Assembly: GCA_010645155.1 (NCBI GenBank)
Contig: CM021315.1
Coordinates: forward strand, 6,890,033-6,954,032
Origin: Tigriopus japonicus
Taxonomy: Eukaryota > Arthropoda > Copepoda > Harpacticoida > Harpacticidae
Length of the DNA stretch: 64,000 nt
Direction: 5' to 3'
The notes under the pieces were generated by a model. That model worked only from the letters and a program-made list of their open reading frames with translations, was not told the origin of the DNA and searched no databases. Shown piece by piece: positions 1 through 12,400 of this stretch. Made by a program: the position numbers and the translations under genes. How positions within the stretch are numbered: the stretch's first letter is position 1; each line of letters begins with the position of its first letter.

Positions 1-313
1 TAATAACAACAACGCACTAATAAGCTTTTGCTTCACTGTTGGCTCAAGATGAAAGGAGTCAAGGATTTGTTAGCGAATGAAAGACGGAATTTCCGTTAAG
101 GAGCCTAGAGCTAGAATAAGTTAACCTTGGATCGGAATATCGCCTTGGCATTGAAACAAAGCAGTCTTGGAGTAGTTTTGTAGTTCCCACATTATCTAGT
201 TTGTATCTCGCTTCCATTGAAGTATGCCAGAATCGAAAAGTTTGTGCCATGAGGAAGGCCAATTGTTTGACCATTTTCCCACTTCCCAAGAACATCCATG
301 AGTTTGTGAAAAT
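1..313. other. Downstream of the sulfotransferase
   Basis: Probable 3' UTR of the minus-strand gene or intron of RIM. No feature seen. Confidence 0.4.
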
Positions 314-1321
314 TTATTCCGTAATAGCCAAATATTGTCTGTGTAATCGTTGCTTGCAAAATTCGTAGAACTCGATCTCGAGGCTGAAATTTCCCAACAG
401 CTGGTTGCGAATGGTCCGGCTAGTTTTAGGCTTGTAGATATTTTTGTTCTTCTGAGCACCCTTCAGTTGATTAAAGTACACTTCTTTGACACCTTTGAAA
501 TAGCGAGGCAGATAAGCCTCAAACACAACGAACGATTTCTCCAAGGCTGAAAGATCACCCACGACTGCAAAACTTTTCTCGACATTTGCAATGGCTCGAG
601 CTAAGGCTTTCGGACTTTCAAATTCTTCGCATTCGGGATCATGGCCGCAAAAGAAGGCAATCTGGCTGTAATGACTTCCTCCAAAACCGTAGTGAACGGA
701 CTGTCCTTTTTCGTATCGACACTCATCCTCTCGGTCTAAAACACATTCTTCAAAAGTACGTTTGAGCTTATATAAACTGGGGGTATTTGGACTCAGAGAG
801 GTATCATTGCGATCCTTATCCCAACGGAGAATATGCCAGGGGGCACGATGGTAGTAATACCAAGATATGACACGATCCACCGGATGGCGAACCAAGTTGA
901 TGTAAATGGGGTTGATAATGTTGAATTCGGTGAAATCAATGTAGTTGATGTGTTTGGTGTAAGTGTACGGTTTGGTGAGGTTCAATTGGATGATGTCAAA
1001 ATAGTGTTTTCTTGCTTCTCGGGTGGATAGATATGTGTTCTCACTTTTCCTTTTTCTTTTTACCTCGGGTGAGTCCGAGTAACTGGTGAAGTTATTCAAT
1101 GCAGCAAGTTTGTCCAAAATCTCCCAAAACATTTCACTGCCCACTTTGGGTACCCGATTGAAAACCACACCCTCTTGGTCTAGACGGTCCGTGATGTTCA
1201 GTTTGGCTTGTCGATATTGGCTCAAATCATTCACAAGATCATCTGTAACTTGGTAGAAATATATTGCACCTAGTATCGAAGCAAAAGAACAAATATCCAC
1301 TATGTGATCTTTCAACTTCAT
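314..1321 (-). CDS. 2-O-sulfotransferase, HS2ST/UST/Pipe family
   Basis: Family role: a Golgi type II membrane enzyme that moves sulfate from PAPS to the 2-O position of uronic acid in heparan, dermatan or chondroitin chains. Seen here: one open frame of 335 codons from the chosen start. A hydrophobic segment at about residues 7-25 fits a signal anchor. FNRVPKVGSE (about 54-63) matches the 5'-phosphosulfate loop. INLVRHPVDRVISWYYY (about 141-157) matches the 3'-phosphate loop with the family's RHPVDR and WYY signature. The Cys-rich stretch around FFCGHDPECEEF and the later VVGDLSALEKSFVVFEAYLPRYF also fit UST and Pipe. Several N-glycosylation sequons are present. The frame stays open upstream to an ATG at 1378, but the ATG at 1321 puts the membrane anchor at the N-terminus, so I prefer it. 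No intron is needed. HS2ST, UST and Pipe cannot be separated by eye; the Cys pattern leans to UST/Pipe. Confidence 0.88.
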   Translation of the reverse strand: MKLKDHIVDICSFASILGAIYFYQVTDDLVNDLSQYRQAKLNITDRLDQEGVVFNRVPKVGSEMFWEILDKLAALNNFTSYSDSPEVKRKRKSENTYLSTREARKHYFDIIQLNLTKPYTYTKHINYIDFTEFNIINPIYINLVRHPVDRVISWYYYHRAPWHILRWDKDRNDTSLSPNTPSLYKLKRTFEECVLDREDECRYEKGQSVHYGFGGSHYSQIAFFCGHDPECEEFESPKALARAIANVEKSFAVVGDLSALEKSFVVFEAYLPRYFKGVKEVYFNQLKGAQKNKNIYKPKTSRTIRNQLLGNFSLEIEFYEFCKQRLHRQYLAITE

Positions 1322-1915
1322 TGTGTTGACAAAAATCACACCAATAATGTCTTGGAATAGATGTGGAGCGGCGATCAACGTACAGTATTTGCCTTTTGTT
1401 GGTCCCTTCTTTTCTCGGGCTTTCGTGTGTTCCCTTGGTTGTCTTTGCTGAGTAATCTCATTCTAAGATATGGTGTCGGCAAGGTTGAGCAAAACCAACC
1501 GAGATCTGTTGGCCATGCATTTCGCTCTTGCCTGCGATCAGCTGAGCTAGGAAGAAATAACAATGAGAAGAAGAAGAAGAAGATCATCATCATCACGATG
1601 ATGAGGAAGACGAGCTTGTGCTTGAACAGCAGCGCCAGAAGGAGCACTACTAATTCATTTATGATAGAACTAGCATTTACGCGCTAGGAAGCGAGTGCCG
1701 ATGCAATCTTATTCGTAGATTTAATGCTGCAAAAGATTTCTTTCGTATCTGGGCAATGGTTGTACCCAAAACTCCGAGAAAGAGGCTATGTCAAAAAATG
1801 ATATTGGGAGGAAATAAATCTTGCCATTAATCTACGATTCATCTGGTATAGTAGGGACTATACTCGTAAATATGCAGAAATTGTACCTAACTTAACCATG
1901 CTATTTTTGTTTCAG
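1322..1915. other. Spacer between the sulfotransferase start and the first visible RIM exon
   Basis: Holds the likely 5' leader of the minus-strand sulfotransferase and the 3' end of a RIM intron. A short AAG/ATC trinucleotide-rich patch lies near 1565-1610. The RIM acceptor, a pyrimidine run followed by TTTCAG, ends at 1915. I looked for the RIM N-terminal exon here and did not find it. Confidence 0.6.
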
Positions 1916-3468
1916 GAGAAAGCAGATGGAGGTGATATCACTGGAAAATCAGATTCGCGAGAAAACCGAGTTTCAAAAGAAAGCGGGAGTTGAGTTGAAT
2001 TCCACATGCCAGATCTGTTTGAAAACAAAGTTCGCAGATGGGATTGGCCACAAGTGCAATTATTGTAGCGTGAGGTGTTGCGCTCGATGCGGTGGTAAAG
2101 TTACCATGAGGTCCAGAATCACTTGGGTTTGCGTCCTTTGTCGCAAGAAGCAAGAGATACTCATCAAAACAGGGACTTGGATAGGTGCGGGGAAAACGCC
2201 AGGATCCACTTGTGGGACGCCTGTTTCGGGTATCGGAAGTAATCGAGGTCCGATTCGAAACCAATCAGATCCCATTATGCAACGAATTGAAGATGATATG
2301 CGTTTTCAACGCTTCGGAAGTGAGGCCAGCACCCCCAAAGCGTCTCATTCCGCAGCAGTCACTCCGTCCGCGTCCTCGACTATTTCATCGCTGTTCTCTC
2401 GAGCCTTATCAATTGCGGGAACTCCTACTCCTTTGTCTCCAGGTGGTTCAACGCAAGGTCGACCAAGATCACGTTTGGAGAGAGGATCGAGCCTAGACCG
2501 ACCCCCAGGTGTTCAAGGAGAAGAGGTCTCGAATAGAATCTTGGGATTTCTATCTCCAAGATTTGGGAATGGAATGTGGCGACAACAATCTCTAGATGGG
2601 TCTAGCCCGCAACAAGGGTCGTCTCATTTTGGTCATCATAGTCCCTCCACACTGCCGACTACAACACCCTCCAATCTACAAACAGGAGCTTCGATTCTAG
2701 GATCCATTCGTGTTCCTTCCCTGGTCAGGCGATTGTCTGAAGGCGGGGACACGTGGGATAATTCGAGAGCCAACCAACGACAACAGTTTGGTGCGAATAG
2801 AATGAGTTCCAAATTAGCGTATTCCAATCCGAGGGGGCGTTTGGGGATGTTCACACAAAGTGACAACTTCCCAAGTGTGCATTCTCCTCACATGAGTTCG
2901 TCTCCAATCCATTCCCCAAGGAATTTTGCTAGTCATGAATCTTCAACCAATGTCAGTTCATATCTTCAACCTCATATTAATTCACATGGGCAAGAATCGG
3001 TCTCTGCCCCTGAGGATATGGGTGGAAAAGAGAGCTATGCTCGTGCTCAAAGAGGATCTTCAGGGGACCGCATATTTGCTCCTCGTGTGATGGTTTCAGA
3101 TGGCGAGGCTCGTGATATGTGCCCACCTTTATTCGAAGAGGGGAGAACCAGCGTCGTCTCAGATGGTCAATACCATCAAGGACATTCTTTAATGGATCCA
3201 CAGCCAGTCCCACGTGCCAACACTCAAAGGCGCAAGATGGATCACACTTTTCGCAATGATTCCCTGTCCAGTGATCAATCGGAATGTGTGCGACCTCCCC
3301 CTCCCAAACCTCACCGGCATAAACGTCGAACTCCGTCATTCGAAAACCGGGCTCAATATCATCGCAGAGCATCCTTTGTATCCAGCTCAGATGACGAAAT
3401 CCGTTCCACTCCCGAGTATACATCTTGCGGCGAAGAGGAAATGGAGAGTGAATCCATATCAGAGAAAG
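1916..3468 (+). CDS. RIM: RIM visible exon 1: Rab3-binding zinc finger and linker
   Basis: A TTTCAG acceptor precedes 1916 and the donor AAAG|GTAAGA follows 3468. The first base completes an upstream codon. Counting from the ATG at 1926, Cys pairs fall at residues 28/31, 44/47, 52/55 and 69/72 (CQIC, CNYC, CARC, CVLC), the RIM/rabphilin FYVE-like finger. The helix before it (EVISLENQIREK) would form the Rab3-binding region. The rest is Ser/Pro-rich linker ending in SDDEIRSTPEY and an acidic tail, typical of arthropod RIM. Splice phase at the end is 1. Confidence 0.93.
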
Positions 3469-6400
3469 GTAAGAAGACTGGTTCTGTTCGTCTCTCCTCT
3501 TGGTACCGTAAGTCTGGGAACGTCGAGGTTTAGAGAGATGGTTTTGTCAATTTTCGTGAACATTACAGAGGGTTAGTTCCTTGGTTAGTTCACGTTAGAG
3601 ACGCTTTACTGTGACATCTAGCGTCTCTAGTTCAAGCTCATGTTTCTGTGATGTGGTCATTTGGGAAGAACCGGTCGCATAGGCCACGAAGTCATTAAAA
3701 GCTGATTTTATTCGAATTTATTGATTTTCAGACTGAAACAATTGTTGCAGAACAACGTTGTATTTGGATGGACCCTAAAGAGAATCTTCTTAAATTTCAA
3801 TCGTAGAGACCTCCATTGCCTGCTCTTAGTCTTAAAAAATGTGTTTCATTCATTATTTATAATAGGTTATCTATAAATGTAGACGTCTGCTTCAATACGT
3901 AAGATTAGTGGAACTTATAAACCTTTTTCTATGAAAAGACAAAAAACCCAAAAGCGGCATGACCATCATAATAAGCAAGTGGCTCCACAAATAAGGCGAC
4001 TGAAGCAAGTGAAGTGGCGAGGAAAGGAGGATTAAAGGGCACTTACGTCTCTAGGGCGCACATGCACAGCTGACACCCATTCTATATGCCAACCATCACA
4101 CACCTTCTCCATAGTTCTCTTTTGGGATCAAAGGCCTCCTTAAATGTGTTGAAAAGACGAATGGGGGAGGGAGAAGATCAACATAACCATTTGAAACTCT
4201 CATTCGTCCAAATTTCTCCTCTTCGTCTGTCCTATGAATAGCCAGAAGGTACAAAGATCAGTGAATGATTTCGTTGATAGAAATCTTCAAACAATTGTCA
4301 TTTAATGGTCCTTTGAGACTCTAAAAACATTGCTTTTAAATCCTTAAAATCAACCTGGTCTTTTCCATTTCACTCCTCTGCCGATTGAATTGGCGACCCT
4401 AATTGTGGAGGTATGTTTGAAAGTTTTGCGAATATTCTCCTCTGAGGTCAAGGATCAAGTCCAGTCAAAAGCAATCAAGAGTAGGTGGAAAGCCAGAGTT
4501 TCTCTCTAACTTAGTTCGTTAAGGCATGTTTGTGGGTGTTATCATTGTTGTGGATTAGGACTCTCAACACCTACCACAAGTCCCATCCAAATCAGGGGCC
4601 TTCTGATGCAATAGAGCTTGATTGACTGGAAGTTCCACCGCTATAAGTACTATCGAACACTTTCAAAGAAGCAAAGATGAAGACCGAGAAGGCTTCGTCT
4701 CTTACATGCACAACAGTGTATGGATGGACAGGAAAGAAAGAAAAAAGGAAGGAAGGAAGGAAGGAAGGAAGAAGGAAAGAGGCTTTGAGAGACAGGATAA
4801 GAGAGGAACATCATCCAATGACCAACATTCAAGGTTGGTTCTAGTTATCTGAATTGGTCTATTGGTCAAGGTGTTATAGGTAGGTGTCAGGTGTAGGTGT
4901 CAAGGTATAAATGTGCAATGTATAAATATAATACATTTGTTTTAGAGAAGGAGTTTTTATGATGACATTGAACTATTTGTTTTGACAAGAACTTAGAGTT
5001 GAGATGGTTTAGGCAGACTAAAGGTAGAAAATTTGCACTCCATATATATTAAAATCGGAACTTAGAATCTATGTTTTTCACAATTGAATTAATCAGCTTT
5101 TAGTTATTGCTCGTTCTTCTGGAAATCTGATGAATTGGCGATTCTCGTAATTAATCCAAATGTCTTGGATTCGTTGATTCGAATCAGGACTTGCGAAGAA
5201 TATTAATTTGCTGCAATGGTCACGGTCGTTAACCTCTCAGAGGATATAAATTGTGATCATTTTTAAGAGTGAGGGAACAATTAATGCATATTGTTTCTCA
5301 AATGTTGTAGGGAAGTAATATACCTAATTACGGTCAACCTATTGAAATGTGCAGATTCTAGAGGGACTGTTCCGACCTCACAACAATCGACTTCCCTGAT
5401 AATTTCTAATTAATAATATATTAAAACCTACTTTGACACGAAAGCCAAGATCAAAGCGATCTTTTTTCAATCCCATGAGGGTTTTGCTTCGTCCGAACCA
5501 ACCCTGGTAACATGGAGTCAAGCCACTCACTCACAAACTCATGCACATGAACCAATGGAGACAAGCGGATCCATTGTCGCTGATGTCTTCCCTCCTTTGT
5601 CTATCCATATCGTCGTCATCAAGGTTGGGGGTTGCCATCCACCCTTGGCATGGTCCAATTCCATTCCCACCAGAGTGGTGCTTGGAGAGGAATACTATGT
5701 TTTAATTGATACAAAAGACTGAAGGAGGTAACGCTGGTTGGGCATAATGCTCTGCTTTGAATCTAGCGAATACATTACCTACCGTTTCGATTGGAAGAGT
5801 ACAATAATATCATTTTTTTTTTAATTTTTGTGAGTCTTTGAGTCATTTTTATGAATTTTGGAAGAATGTTCTGGGTCCCTTTTTATGTCTGTGTAGTGTC
5901 GGACAGTTATAGAGAAACTGGCCCAACCGAGTAGATCAGGCAGGAGTGAGAAAGACGAAAAAGAGGAGGAGGAAGAGGGAGAGGTGCAAGCGGAAAAAGA
6001 AGAAGAAAAGGACGAGTGCTCAAAGTTAATGCGAGCATTGAAAATAGTGGAAAACACTCGGACTGACTTTCCTCGTCTTAGGAGATGAGTACTGTTGTGG
6101 CTGTGGCCAAGAAAGAAGAAGTGGAAGAGGACGGGGCAAGGAAGGCCTCTTCGTCACCAGTCACTAAGGCTCTCCTACCACATTACAGAAGCGATTGGAT
6201 GAGAACTATCCATTGCCTTTGAACTGAACCCGACAAGGGGTTGTGGGTGGGGATACTTTTGTGGAATATCCAGGTGGGACTAGAATGCCGTACGTTCGAA
6301 TCGCTCAGTCAGGGGCTCTTTCCTTTTAACTTGGCTCTGTTTTTTCCCCTTCCAAGAAGAAATACCTCAACGCTTTTCTTTTAGTATGCCACGGGCTTTG

Positions 6401-9400
6401 GTTGCATCTCTTTGCTCTTCGGTTCCCCATGCTTACCCGCATACTCACTAACAAGAACGATGAGATGCAGGCTGTAAGGAAGGTCCTTTTTCTCAACTCA
6501 CTCACACTTACATACATACATCCCTACATAGTATACTTCTACCGTACATGCCCACCATTCTCGCCTCTATCAATTTACCCTATGGAACAGACGACTTGGA
6601 ATGGGTCACGTCTTTTGTGTGCCAGTGTTTGCCTTTTTTTTCGTAAGGGTCTGCCAGAAATAGCATTGAACCAAAGGCACTTTTTGAAGAAGAAGAAGAA
6701 ATGAATGAAGAAGTCTCTCCTGAAGGGAGAAGGATTCATTTCAGGCTAATCTGGCATTGGCAACAAAAGACGAAATCGTGAATGAGTCATTTGTTATTAT
6801 GGATGTATTCCTAACATTCATCTACTCCAGTTGGTATGGATCATTCTAAATTGGCGATATTGGTTTTCCAAAAGATGCTTGACCTTGATGCATTGAAAAT
6901 TTGCCCAGCCCCCCCCCCCTAAAATCTCGGTCAGAAAAGTTGCAGGTTGTCTATTTCACTTGGCTTTTGTGAGTTTGTGAGTTTGATATGGAATTGTGGA
7001 ATACAAAGTCTGGTTTTGTGTTTCTTGTCCTTGCTGCAAGACGGCCAATAACGGGCTCTGAGCATTAATGAAAGGGCCCTCTGCTGCTCTCGTCAACGCT
7101 TTCCTACTTGGTCGACTTTGTCGGCAACGTTCGTGCTCGCTCTCTCTTTCCCTTGTCCCTCGTTACCCCTCTCCATCCAGTTCTTGGGGCCCATGTACTT
7201 CCCCGACCCGATCCATACGTAACCTTGTGAACAAACCGCTGTAACTCGACAGACTGAGCACGGAACAACGGAGTTTCTTCTTGCAAATAGTTCTCTGGGT
7301 TCTGACGTCAGAGAACCGAAAGAGAGCTCTTTCGGTAGGTCGGTTTGCCTATTACTTGATCGGTCGGTCGATCGGTTGGTTGGTTGCTTGGCGGGTGGTT
7401 GAATGGCTCTGTCGGTGGTGGGCCTTTAGGTTGCTCTGGACGAGTAGTACCCACTGGTGATTTGACCATGTGTGCCGACCATGTCGAATCCACGGTGCAT
7501 TGTTGGGGAATATCCCCCCCCACGTTCCTTCCCTCCTCCCCGTCTCTTCTTCCTTTCTCTTTGCTGTTGACGAGTGGGTAACGGGGTCTTTGGAATGGAC
7601 GCCAGGTCAGGATTGAGCGAGCTCAACTGGCAAGCAAAGGCCCTTCTCTTTCTTTTTTTCCTTCTTTCTCTCTCTAACTCACCATAGACACACGTACGCA
7701 CTCACTCATTCACTCGGCAGTTACTTTCTCTAACCATTGCCTTCTGCGACATCCTTCATCCCTTCTTCCGTGACTGCTCTGTGTTGTTAAGGCCAAAAGG
7801 GAGTAGAAACTCGCGGCCCATATATGACAGCCTTTCTTCAACCTAGTGGGCATCATCAACAGTGACTGCCGTATATGTTCAACGTGGGGCCCAGCGTCTA
7901 ATACTATATAACCAGCCACCTTCGCGTCTATCTAACCCTCCGGGTTGGCCTTTCTTGACTGGGGGACTAACGGAGCGAACAGATGGCACGTTATTCCTGC
8001 CGATACTGGCAACCTCAGACGCCACAACAGCGCACTCACCCACGTATTAAGTATCCTTGCTCCACGTCCGGACGCATTTGGCGGGCTTCGAAAATGGAAA
8101 GAGTACAGAAGAAGTAGTGACTGGAGCAGCAATGGCACCAGCAGTAGGAACAAAGTGGAAGTATCAGTAGAAGGCAGTCGGAGGAAGACTAAGATATTCA
8201 GTGGGTTCTGCCTTTGGACCAGCAGTACGTAGAAGAAATAGAACTAGACTAGGAGGAATAGCTTCGGTAGCAACCAACCGGCTGAGTGGTAGTAGCCTGT
8301 GGCGTCGCAGTGCAAGCCCAAGGCCGCTGAAGGCTGTTGGAGGCGCAGACACCGTCCATTGTCGTCGTCGTTGTCGTCGTCACCGACACAACCGTTGACA
8401 CCAGCAGAGTGGGTGCACCAATCTTCGTGGCTCTTCGAATGAAGGAAGAATTGCAATGGTTGAAAAAGTGCTTTTTACACCCGATAAGCCGCTTTAAATT
8501 GGTCAAAAACCCATGTATTGTTGTGGTCGAAGTGAAGTGCTGCCTTGGTTTGCTCTCTGGATTCCAGTCTCAATGACTAATATCTGTTCTGCTCAGGGAG
8601 ATAATTTGTCGAAATACTCGAGCCATGAATGACGTGACGTCAGAGAACCAGAAGAACAGCATTTGATTCAGTGTTCAATGCTCAAAGCTTGGAGCCTTGG
8701 AGAACCTAAGGTTACTCGTATGATTGCAAACACATCCTGAAGAAGCCGTTGTTGGGTGGAAATGAAATCAATGAGGTGCTTGAGTGATTCTTTCCGCCCA
8801 AATTTGTTGAGGTATAGATCAATTGTGATTGTGAGTGAGGTTTGATTCATTTTGGTTTTGCCTTTTCCTTCAAAGTTGTACTGTCGAAGGACAACAAACT
8901 AGCTTTAGGTATTTGTAAAAATAGTCGTTGCTCAAGTTATGGAATAGATATTGGTCGTTTTCAAAGGAAAACTCCATTCCTCCATGAGCCTATGTAGTCT
9001 GAGTGATTAGTAGTGTGTTCTCACCTATTGACTGGCTTTTCCCTTTTGTTTCCAAGGACTAATGGTTGCCACAGACTCTTGGTAATAGGCGTGGGTGTTG
9101 CTTCATGTTGCATATGAGATATTCAATTTCAACTCGGACTTTTGAAGGGGAAGAATGCATTAGAACTCCCCAGACAAAAATACCGTTGAGTATGTGGTGG
9201 GTCTTTCTTGGCCGCATGGGCCCCCTTACATTGAAGGAAAGGGGAAAGAGCCATCCATAGTCCAGAAGAGAAAAAGTCAAGATATTCGTTGGAAGGACCG
9301 CATTGCAGGCCAACTTGTTTTGTGCAATTTCATAGGAAACTAGTATAAGCCAACCATTGAAATAGACCCACTTCTTGATCCACTTCATTGTAGTCCATGT

Positions 9401-12400
9401 AAGATTGGACATCATGGAATGTCTAAATGCTAACGCTTGCTAGCAAAAGGGCACAATCTTAGGCAATTGGATGGTCTTCAGAGCAGTTACACACACGAGG
9501 AGAATATATCTTTAATGTGGTTGAGCAGCCAAAGTCATAAATACATTCATCCGGTTTACTGTTGCTTAGGATTTGTCTCAAAATGTCAAATAGAGTTTAG
9601 CAAAGCACAAAAACAAACAAACAGGAATGATTTCATGACAAATTGAAATCAATCTTAACCTTCAGGTCTTCCAAGAAAAGAGCTTCTTTTTGGAGCTTAA
9701 CCGATTAGGAACCATGTTTGGCAATACAATGACCAAATTAGATTACGTTTACGTCAGTAACGCGATCAACTTCAGCGCTTGCTTGACTGACTTGACAATA
9801 AATCCAACAAATTCGACCACACCAATTGGTCGTTGGTCCAGTCAGTCGTTAGTTTGTTTCGGTAGGAGATTAGAAGACAACCGACGTTCCCTGACGTGAT
9901 TGATGCAATGATTTTAAAGTCATCGTCCTCCCTTACCTAACACTAGGCGAGCACGAATCGTCCCAAGGTTCCATCGTAGTTGGAGCAAGCCCAGGCAGCC
10001 AAGGAAGCTCGGGGAGAAATGAGGAACAAATTGAAGTCACGACCAAGACTTTGTCATCGGTACGTTCCCTACTTAGAAAAGCACTCTTGTCCATAATTTC
10101 CATCACTCCGAACACCGACTATTTTTGCAATGCAATCGTTTCCAATTCACACTCACCCTTGAGACGGCATGTTCCGGTTCTATCGTACCTTTTGATGTAC
10201 AGTACCTAGGCGCCTAACTTTGCATGGCCAAGGAGTACATGCACATAAAAAATGTTCGCTGAAACACTTTTTGGAGTCGACCTCTTAAGGAAAAAGACCA
10301 AATAAGGTGGTCGGCAGTGCTTTCCATGTTTGTGTTTGACCATTCTTAGCTGCAACTGGTACCTTATTTCTATTTGGTTGTAAACCTCACTCACATCACT
10401 GACATGTATACCCCAAAGACTCATTAAACTTGAATCATCGATCGTAAACCACTTTGGGATCGTAGAGAGAATATCTTCATCACACACTTGGACCCTCACA
10501 ACAAAACTTCGACGTCAAGCTAACTCAACGAATCTTTGACCTAAAGGAATCGGCAAAGATGGAACTGGACTTTGAAAAGTGTTCAAGATCAAGCCAGCAC
10601 AGAATTGGAAACTGCATATTTGGACTCTCGTCGCCCCCTAAAGAGATGAAACTCCAACTCTTTTTCTGTGCTTCTGATGTTGTCTTCTAAATTCAGTTGA
10701 TTATGACTTTCCATGTCTTCCGTCTCTTCCGTTGTAGCAGGAGACATTCCTTCATTGAGTTCAGCCTCAAGCAGCAGCAGTACCAACATCCGAAGTTCAC
10801 AGTATCAACCTCCCCGACTTCCTTTTCGAGTGAGAGCCAATCAACCCGAGGCTATTCAGAGTCACAAACTCTCTCAATTCAAAGTCACCAATCCGGACAA
10901 GTTTTACCATGGTGACTTCCAATCAACGATCCTCTGTCAAAACAAGAAGTTGGACTACCGTTCTTCCAGTGATTATGCCGGAGTGGTCGGAACCGCGGCC
11001 GATCATCCCATGCACGCTTCATCCTCGTCCACAGTGGGTCTTTACGGTGGAGGGCGTGTCCCACCGCCTCACCCTTTCTTGCGGTCCTCGTCAGTTCCCG
11101 AGCAGCCCAGCATCTATGATCCATTCCTTGAGGAGGATGGCTTAATACCGGATTTCCACAACCACTATCCTCCCACGTATCGGGCTGCTCCCATCGGAGG
11201 ACCTATACAAACACCTAATTCTCCACTCTATTATGAGTCTGAGGTCCTAAGAAATCCTTACCAAAACAGTGCCAGCGGAGGAGGCAATCGATTCGGCCTC
11301 GGGGGACTTGGTGCACCCGTGGGAGGGGGATGGCGTTCGTCATCCTACCTTGACCGGGATTCAAGTGCCCGGGCCCATCGTTTGGGCCGGCAGTTCTCTG
11401 TTTCGAGTGAGCTTCCCACTAGTGATGATCGCACGAATTCAGGACCTTATGGCAAATACATCAATGCCTATGGGGGTTCTGGCTTGACCTCAGGGGGAGA
11501 TTTTCGTTATGGGAGATCTAATGTGGTTGCTTCTAGTGCGTCTGCCAATATTTACGGATCTCGAACGACGACCACTGCCAACAGTCGTGGCAATCCACTG
11601 ACCTTAGGTAGATCTTTGCAATTGGTTACTTCTGGTTCAAGTTATGGTGGAGGTGGACCAAGTGGCAGTGCTCTGGCCGGAGGCGATCCCTCTCGACGTA
11701 AGAAGACAGTCCGCTTCAATTCCGAAGAATGGGGAACCAACAATGAGCCATCCAACGTTCACCCCTCTCTGAACAACCCTTATCTAAACTGTGATGATTT
11801 TGAAGACGAACAAGACCTTTGGATGACCATTGAAGACGTCCGATGCGGACGATGGGCTCGTTGGGATGCACTGAGGCAAGAGTCTCAAGAATCACAAACG
11901 AGAGATTCGGGTATTGAAACTGGCAGTTGCTTTACTTCGAGTGAAGACTCCAACCGAGGAGATCATGTTCACAAAAAGGTAGAGTCCCTGAAGTTCAAGT
12001 TGACTCCACATCCTTGCACCACAAATCTAAGGTTGATCAACAAAAGTGCTTAACCACTGATAAGAATATCATTCGCATATTAATTATTTTTTCATCCCAT
12101 CATACCCGATGCACTTTAAAAAACTTTTATAAGCATGGTTTTCACTCTAATGTGTTAGTCGTTTTGCTTTTCATTACATTGCTCCAAGGCAATTACTTTC
12201 TGCCAAGACTTCTTCCAGTAAGTACAATGTTGTCTTATTCGAACTTTTTATTACTTTATAGCATCCAGTCTCATGGCATTCAGACGGAACTCGACTTATG
12301 GGCCACATGATCCTACAAAAATGCCTCAAGGAGGGTTTCGTTCCGTCCTCTAGTGCCACTCTACTTGGGATCAAGGTCATCGGTGGAAAATTTCTCACCG

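Noticed and set aside
7100..8580. Many short frames in a GC-richer block of the RIM intron
   Set aside because: Frames overlap on both strands with no domain; likely composition.
11979..12053. RIM ending at the stop near 12053
   Set aside because: A donor at 11978 joins in phase to the PDZ exon at 12262; the stop is intronic read-through.
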